Source of the DNA: a virus
Length of the DNA stretch: 36,276 nucleotides
Direction: 5' to 3' (one strand)
Virus record (IMG/VR): IMGVR_UViG_3300034121_000862
Coordinates: 1-36,276 of that record
Position numbers and translations under genes: made by a program. The notes under the pieces were generated by a model, which saw only the letters and a program-made list of their open reading frames with translations, did no database searches and was not told the origin of the DNA. Each line of letters starts with the position of its first letter. Position 1 is the first letter of the stretch. Shown here one piece after another: positions 32,166 to 36,276 of the stretch.

Positions 32166-33004
32166 ATCACTACGAACTTTCCCGATCGTTTTTTGATTGG
32201 ACTTTTGAGAACCCGAGCAAGGTATCGCCGAACCATATCGCCTTGTATTTTTTCTGTATTGAGCATTGCAACCGGTTAGGGTGGAAACGTGAATTTGGGC
32301 TACCTACGACAATGGCAAAGGAAGCAATTGGCATACGCTCCTACAATACCTACATCACTACTTTAAATGAATTAGTCGAATGGGGGTTTATTATACTTAT
32401 CGAAAAAAGCAAAAATCAATACTCCAGCAATATAATTGCCCTATCAAAATTTGATAAAGCACTTGATAAAGCACTTGATAAAGCATTGATAAAGCACACG
32501 ACAAAGCAAAGCGAAAGCACACGACAAAGCATTGATAGTATAGATAAACAATATAACAATATAACAAATAACAATGAACCACATACAGGCGACAAGTCGC
32601 CGAGGAAGTCGGATAGAGATATTTTTGAAGGTAAAGAAAAATATACAAAAGAGCAAGTAGGGGAGTTCGAGCGTTTTAATGCCCACATCGATACCAATTA
32701 CCCGGATGTTCGTAAAATCAAAAAGCAAATAGGTATTGTGAATTATTTCGACTTAAAAGCAAAGTACGGAATACACCTAATACTTGAAAAATTGGAGGTA
32801 ATCCAAAACACCCCAAAATATCATACAGGCAAAGACAAAAAAGCCGATGTATATTTGACCGTCAATAACTGGGCTAAAAATTACCCGGTAGCACAAAAAT
32901 CAAACCAAAAAAATCAAACCAATGAATCAGCACCAATCCGAATGGGGAAAAGAGAAGCGGAAGCCCTCGGACTTATCCCAAAACAAGACGATCCAAATGC
33001 TTAA
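32162..33004 (+). CDS. Replication initiator / DnaB-loader-like protein (O/DnaD-like)
   Basis: 280 residues from ATG 32162 (TTG at 32102 is a shadow extension). Residues 1-95 are a winged-helix domain typical of Bacteroidota phage replication proteins (FFDWTFENPSKVSPNHIALY, MAKEAIGIRSYNTYITTLNE). Residues 97-140 are low complexity and encoded by the iteron array (KALDKALDKALIKH). Residues 160-270 form the second domain (KKQIGIVNYFDLKAKYGIHL). It lies directly upstream of dnaB, the lambda O-P arrangement. The last residues overlap dnaB. Confidence 0.65.
   Translation: MNHYELSRSFFDWTFENPSKVSPNHIALYFFCIEHCNRLGWKREFGLPTTMAKEAIGIRSYNTYITTLNELVEWGFIILIEKSKNQYSSNIIALSKFDKALDKALDKALIKHTTKQSESTRQSIDSIDKQYNNITNNNEPHTGDKSPRKSDRDIFEGKEKYTKEQVGEFERFNAHIDTNYPDVRKIKKQIGIVNYFDLKAKYGIHLILEKLEVIQNTPKYHTGKDKKADVYLTVNNWAKNYPVAQKSNQKNQTNESAPIRMGKREAEALGLIPKQDDPNA
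32451..32531 (+). repeat. Iteron array inside the initiator gene, candidate replication origin
   Basis: Four tandem TTGATAAAGCAC copies: 32451-32462, 32463-32474, 32475-32485 (one base short) and 32486-32497. Then a 15-mer GCACACGACAAAGCA occurs at 32494-32508 and again at 32517-32531. The array is followed by an A/T-rich tract (32532-32575). Confidence 0.7.
32532..32575 (+). other. A/T-rich tract next to iterons (candidate DNA unwinding element)
   Basis: Almost entirely A and T with repeated AATATAACAATATAACAA. Its position next to the iterons is what an origin unwinding element would look like. Confidence 0.5.
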
Positions 33005-34475
33005 CGGAGGCAAATTACCCCCACAGGCTACCGAGCTTGAAGCGTCGATACTTGGCGCGTGTATAATCGAACCTTACGCCCTGGTGCAAGTCGTGGAGGT
33101 AATCCAATCGGCTGAGGTATTCTACACAGAATCGCATCAGCTAATTTACACCGCCATTACCCTCATGTTCGAACGCGGTACCACTATCGACATGATGACC
33201 GTAGGCGAGGAGCTAAAGAAGCGCGGTACGCTTGACTTGGTGGGCGGTACCTATGCCATTGCCAAGCTACTTGAAAACGTGGCCGATACAGCTCACTTGG
33301 AGGAGCACTGCCGTATAATCGTCGAGAAGTACATACGCCGGGAGGCAATTAAATTTGGGTACGAAGCGGCAAGTAATGCGTATGATGATGGGCACGATGT
33401 TTTCGATATGCTCGATTCTATTAGCAATTTCGCCAACAGCATCAACGAGCAAGTAGTAAAGAAGCAATACATACAAGTGGGCACATCGGTTGATGAAGTA
33501 TTACAAGAAACAGCTTTACTTATGCAAAAAGAAGTAAAGCTGAGCGGTGTACCAACAGGCTTCCGAGAGCTAACCAACATAACAGGCGGTTGGCAGCCGG
33601 GCGACTTGATTATTGTGGCCGCTCGTCCATCGGTTGGTAAAACGGCATTTTTGCTGAATATTGCAAAGAATGCTGCTGCCGATCCTATGAAGCCGACCGC
33701 GGTAGGTATCTTTTCGCTTGAAATGGGGCATGACCAATTAACCCGCCGATTATTAGCCAATCATGCCGATATTTCGCTTGGCGACATTAAAAACGGGCAA
33801 TTGTCGCATAGTCAATTTGAGCATTTAAGCAGAAAAGCCAGTGAGGTGCATCAACTGCCAATTTACATCGACGATGCAGCCGCCATGACCACGATAGAGC
33901 TACGGGCGAAGGTCCGGCGCATGATTAACGTGCACAATGTCGGCTTGGTGATTATTGATTACTTGCAACTGATGAAGGGAACCGACAACAAAGGCAACCG
34001 TGAACAGGAAATATCAAAGATTAGCCGAGAATTGAAACAGATGGCTAAAACGATGGGTATACCGGTAATTGCACTATCGCAACTTAGCCGAGCTGTTGAA
34101 GGGCGGTCCGATCCTTCGCCTAAACTTTCCGACCTTCGAGAGTCCGGCGCCATTGAGCAAGACGCAGATATGGTTATGTTCCTTTACGGGCATACTAAAA
34201 CCGATACCGACCGAAACCCCGACAAGAAAAACGAACGTATGGTGGATATTGCTAAGCACCGAGACGGCCAACTTGCCAATTTCGTGTACCGGTTCGATGG
34301 TAGCCGTCAACGATTCTACGGTGAAGACTTGTGCATGAGCTACGAACCGAACCCGACTACCTTTACAACTATGCCCGAACCTGAGCCATTTTTGATAAAA
34401 AGGCCCGAATTTATACCGAACTTACTACCGCTACAACAACCAAGCGAAACCCCTAACGAAGATTTTCCATTTTAA
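32997..34475 (+). CDS. dnaB: Replicative DNA helicase DnaB
   Basis: 492 residues from ATG 32997, which overlaps the initiator's last codons; this start gives MLNGGKLPPQATELEASILG, the usual DnaB N-terminus. An upstream in-frame ATG (32922) would add 25 residues but lies deep in the initiator gene. Walker A ARPSVGKTA (209-217), Walker B LVIIDYLQL (about 317-325), DnaB4-type IPVIALSQLSRAVE and SDLRESGAIEQDAD. No intein. Hexameric 5'-3' helicase for phage replication, loaded by the initiator. Confidence 0.93.
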   Translation: MLNGGKLPPQATELEASILGACIIEPYALVQVVEVIQSAEVFYTESHQLIYTAITLMFERGTTIDMMTVGEELKKRGTLDLVGGTYAIAKLLENVADTAHLEEHCRIIVEKYIRREAIKFGYEAASNAYDDGHDVFDMLDSISNFANSINEQVVKKQYIQVGTSVDEVLQETALLMQKEVKLSGVPTGFRELTNITGGWQPGDLIIVAARPSVGKTAFLLNIAKNAAADPMKPTAVGIFSLEMGHDQLTRRLLANHADISLGDIKNGQLSHSQFEHLSRKASEVHQLPIYIDDAAAMTTIELRAKVRRMINVHNVGLVIIDYLQLMKGTDNKGNREQEISKISRELKQMAKTMGIPVIALSQLSRAVEGRSDPSPKLSDLRESGAIEQDADMVMFLYGHTKTDTDRNPDKKNERMVDIAKHRDGQLANFVYRFDGSRQRFYGEDLCMSYEPNPTTFTTMPEPEPFLIKRPEFIPNLLPLQQPSETPNEDFPF

Positions 34476-34505
34476 ACCAAAATTCACAATTAAAAAATCA
34501 AAACC

Positions 34506-35003
34506 ATGCCTAAACTAAAAGACAGAACAAAAAAAATAGCTAAAACAACATCGCTTGACCAGTTGCCATTGGAGGCAAAAGACGTGTTTGTTCGCGCATC
34601 AACTATGCTTAGATGCTCGCCTGAAGATTTATGGACTAAAAGCCGTAAACGAGAGGTGGTAGACGCTCGGCACATATCCATGATGCTGATATGGGAATTT
34701 TACGGAAGTTACGGAAGCGCAAAAGGACTAACCCTTAAAACGGTTGCTTCTTTTTACAATCGGCACCATGCCAGTTTGATTCACGCAATTGAGAAAACAC
34801 AAAATTTATTAAAAACCAACCCCAATTACAGCGAAAAATATTACCGCGTAAAATCCTCAATAAAATTGCGCCCAAATATTGGCAAGATTATTGGCCTAAT
34901 GGAGCTGTTGACGGTAGAAAATGCGATTGAGGCCGAGGAGTACATAATAGACCTGATGAACCAACAAACAATCAAAGCAAACGAACAACTAAAAACAACC
35001 TAA
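34506..35003 (+). CDS. DnaA domain IV-like DNA-binding protein (no AAA+ domain)
   Basis: 165 residues. Residues 24-100 align in layout to the C-terminal domain IV of DnaA: a SPEDLWTKSRKREVVDARHI stretch (equivalent to the basic helix-loop) and NRHHASLIHAIEK (residues 85-97) at the GRDHTTVLHA signature. The AAA+ ATPase domain is missing, so it binds DNA but cannot act as a full DnaA. It follows dnaB and could bind the phage iterons or compete with host DnaA. An A-rich leader precedes the ATG. Confidence 0.8.
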   Translation: MPKLKDRTKKIAKTTSLDQLPLEAKDVFVRASTMLRCSPEDLWTKSRKREVVDARHISMMLIWEFYGSYGSAKGLTLKTVASFYNRHHASLIHAIEKTQNLLKTNPNYSEKYYRVKSSIKLRPNIGKIIGLMELLTVENAIEAEEYIIDLMNQQTIKANEQLKTT

Positions 35004-35008
35004 CTTTG
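35001..35008 (+). promoter_or_regulatory. Bacteroidota -7 box TAACTTTG
   Basis: Perfect TAnnTTTG overlapping the stop of the DnaA-like gene and ending 5 bases before ATG 35014. No -33 TTTG is seen at 19-21 bases. Confidence 0.45.
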
Positions 35009-35013
35009 TACCT

Positions 35014-35253
35014 ATGCCAAACGACTACATTTTACAAATTGACCTTAACCGAGCTGACCAAGAGCGATTTATCGAAAAGATTCGCGCCAATGGTATGGAA
35101 GCTACTTTTTACAATATGCACCTAAAAATCTATGACCAAGAAAACGAGAAGGGCAATATTGGCGAAGCATACGAAAAACTCACTAAGGCCGAGTATGATG
35201 CAGGCAAACGTGGCACTAAAATAGGGTACATTCAGGCATTAAAAAAACACTAA
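35014..35253 (+). CDS. Unknown 79-residue protein
   Basis: A small alpha/beta protein (MPNDYILQIDLNRADQERFI, then a charged helical tail with YEKLTKAEYD). No family is recognised. Its own -7 box and position between replication genes suggest an accessory replication or regulatory role. Confidence 0.6.
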   Translation: MPNDYILQIDLNRADQERFIEKIRANGMEATFYNMHLKIYDQENEKGNIGEAYEKLTKAEYDAGKRGTKIGYIQALKKH

Positions 35254-35258
35254 AAATC

Positions 35259-35597
35259 ATGAATAAAATTAGCATTGCCCAATTTCGGGAACTTAAAAAA
35301 GGGGCAGTAAACAAGTACCGCAATAAAAAAGTTATTATTGACGGTATAAAATTCGATTCAATTAAAGAAGGTACCCGCTACGGTCAACTAAAAATGATGG
35401 AGAAAGCCGGAATGATTACCGACCTTAAATTACAGGTAGTATTTCAGCTGTCGGTATGCAAGTACAAGGCTGATTTTACATACTACCAAAACGATCACCT
35501 AGTAATCGAGGACGCAAAAGGGGTGAAAACACCCGCTTACAGACTTAAAAAAAAGATGATGTTAGCGGAATTGGGCATCGAAATTAAAGAAACATAA
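35259..35597 (+). CDS. DUF1064 nuclease-like protein
   Basis: 112 residues after a TAAAAATCATG start. It reads NKYRNKKVIIDGIKFDSIKE, then LKLQVVFQL, KYKADFTYY and VIEDAKGVKTPAYRLKKK, matching DUF1064 (PF06356). The acidic residues of FDSIKE, ADF and EDAKG have PD-(D/E)XK spacing, so this is likely a small phage nuclease of the resolvase type. Function is inferred from fold. Confidence 0.85.
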   Translation: MNKISIAQFRELKKGAVNKYRNKKVIIDGIKFDSIKEGTRYGQLKMMEKAGMITDLKLQVVFQLSVCKYKADFTYYQNDHLVIEDAKGVKTPAYRLKKKMMLAELGIEIKET

Positions 35598-35647
35598 AAA
35601 TTTCTTTCTTAGAGCCATGCGAGTTTCAGCGAAATTTCAAAAAAATA

Positions 35648-35680
35648 TTTGGTAATTTAATTATATTGTAAATATATTTG
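35648..35680 (+). promoter_or_regulatory. Full Bacteroidota promoter TTTG-N21-TATATTTG
   Basis: -33 TTTG at 35648-35651, -7 TATATTTG at 35673-35680. It lies in a 125-base non-coding stretch (35598-35722) and should drive 35723 onward, then across the circular junction into the gene at 57. Confidence 0.75.
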
Positions 35681-35722
35681 CTTTAGAAATCAAAACAATT
35701 CATTCTTAAAAATCAAAAAATC

Positions 35723-35953
35723 ATGAGCACAGCAAAATTTATTGTCGGAAACACGTACAGTGTATTTCATTACGACATGACACCAAACACGAACAAGCCT
35801 GAGTATTTAGTTACGAAGCGAACCAAGCGCGTGGTAGTCCTGCAAAACATTGCAATAGGCAGTAAAATAGCCTACAAAATTACCGTTAGCAAGGTTACCG
35901 GGCATGAAATGGTACAATTTATTGGAGGTCCAACAGTATTCGCAAATCAATAA
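35723..35953 (+). CDS. Unknown 76-residue protein
   Basis: A small beta-rich basic protein (MSTAKFIVGNTYSVFHYDMT, KRTKRVVVLQNIAIGSKIAY) that looks like a compact SH3- or OB-like fold. The start follows AAAAAATC, 42 bases downstream of a full promoter. No family is recognised. Confidence 0.6.
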   Translation: MSTAKFIVGNTYSVFHYDMTPNTNKPEYLVTKRTKRVVVLQNIAIGSKIAYKITVSKVTGHEMVQFIGGPTVFANQ

Positions 35954-35956
35954 GCC

Positions 35957-36253
35957 ATGAATAATTTCCGCATCACCTTGGAACCCGCAGCCGAAGCACG
36001 CCCCGAACTTATCAAATTATTTGAGGAGTTGAGCATATACAGCAATTACCTCACCCATTATCCTGAAGAAAAACGGGAGCAGATGATGTTTGACCGTATT
36101 CGCGACTTGCTGATAATCAACAACAAGTTAGCGGTAGTGCCTGCCGACTTCCTAAACTACGGACGGGGCCAGTACCACTTTTGGATTGCTGGGCTTTGGA
36201 ATGGCTTACAAAACGAACGCTTTATTCTTATCAAAATCCCTAAAAATCATTAA
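35957..36253 (+). CDS. Unknown 98-residue protein spanning the circular junction
   Basis: Starts MNNFRITLEPAAEARPELIK, with YPEEKREQMMFDRIRDLLII and a C-terminal aromatic segment (YHFWIAGLWNGLQNERF). The last 54 bases lie in the terminal repeat, so its true end is shared with the left end of the contig. No family is recognised. Confidence 0.6.
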   Translation: MNNFRITLEPAAEARPELIKLFEELSIYSNYLTHYPEEKREQMMFDRIRDLLIINNKLAVVPADFLNYGRGQYHFWIAGLWNGLQNERFILIKIPKNH

Positions 36254-36276
36254 TCATGGAATTTATTTTATTTATT
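36200..36276. repeat. Terminal direct repeat, right copy (contig circularisation overlap)
   Basis: Exact copy of 1-77. The gene ending at 36253 and the gene beginning at 57 overlap this segment, and both copies encode the same bases, as expected for one circular molecule. Confidence 0.95.

Noticed and set aside
33293-33760. 155-codon open frame on the minus strand within dnaB
   Set aside because: It lies entirely opposite a gene with all DnaB motifs, has low-complexity Ser/Ala-rich translation and no start signals. All other supported genes are on the + strand.

Overview
The window is the complete circular-permuted genome of a tailed phage with a contractile tail (myovirus morphology). Its host is almost certainly a member of the Bacteroidota. 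The first 77 bases (1-77) recur exactly as the last 77 (36200-36276), so the contig closes on itself and the unit genome is 36,199 bp. A 77-base overlap is what a k=77 de Bruijn assembly of a circular or circularly permuted molecule would leave. Host evidence is seen in the sequence. TAnnTTTG boxes, the Bacteroidota sigma -7 element, sit just upstream of many genes. Most genes lack a Shine-Dalgarno sequence and many starts follow an A-rich AAAAATC leader. The gene families also fit (DUF2586-type sheath, DUF6046-like baseplate protein, Mu gp29/gpF-like head proteins). All supported genes are on the + strand, packed with 1-8 base overlaps. I see no integrase, transposase, repressor, tRNA or CRISPR, so a strictly lytic life style is the simplest reading even though the head genes are Mu-like.

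Layout. (1) 57-2505: small accessory genes, namely two tiny membrane proteins, an HNH protein, and a cluster with true GGAGG ribosome sites that includes a candidate Tad2/DUF2829-like domain. (2) 2650-4606: small and large terminase. (3) 4713-9114: head-tail connector with carbohydrate-binding-like inserts, portal, Mu F-like minor head protein, head/tail completion. (4) 9114-11653: baseplate J-like protein, a fibre-like block and a small ribbon-helix-helix-like protein, placed unusually before the capsid genes. (5) 11686-14454: ClpP-like protease/scaffold, major capsid, and a signal-peptide-bearing virion-region protein. (6) 14476-20869: sheath, tube, frameshifted tail assembly chaperone, tape measure, baseplate hub, spike and wedge. 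(7) 20917-23811: a long Ig-repeat fibre. (8) 23823-26307: lysis and membrane module (membrane protein, holin, metallophosphoesterase, u-spanin-like lipoprotein, endolysin), closed by a strong terminator. (9) 26374-35597: replication and recombination (Rad50-like ATPase, RecT, metallo-beta-lactamase-fold hydrolase, a SNF2 helicase lacking its first lobe, a replication initiator with internal iterons, DnaB, a DnaA-domain-IV protein, DUF1064 nuclease-like protein). (10) 35723-36253: two unknown genes under a canonical Bacteroidota promoter.

The most interesting non-gene signals are these. A textbook -1 ribosomal frameshift site (A AAA AAG, 7-base spacer, 7-bp stem) joins the tail chaperone to a 56-codon extension no ordinary ORF call would show. 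An 8-mer GTAACTCA occurs five times at three structural-operon promoters with nearly constant spacing to a TTTG box. A leader ORF runs through an intrinsic terminator and overlaps the start of the initiator gene by ATGA. Iterons followed by an A/T-rich tract lie inside that initiator gene, a lambda O-like origin. No gap over 300 bases lacks a gene; the longest intergenic stretches (about 100-145 bases) are described individually.
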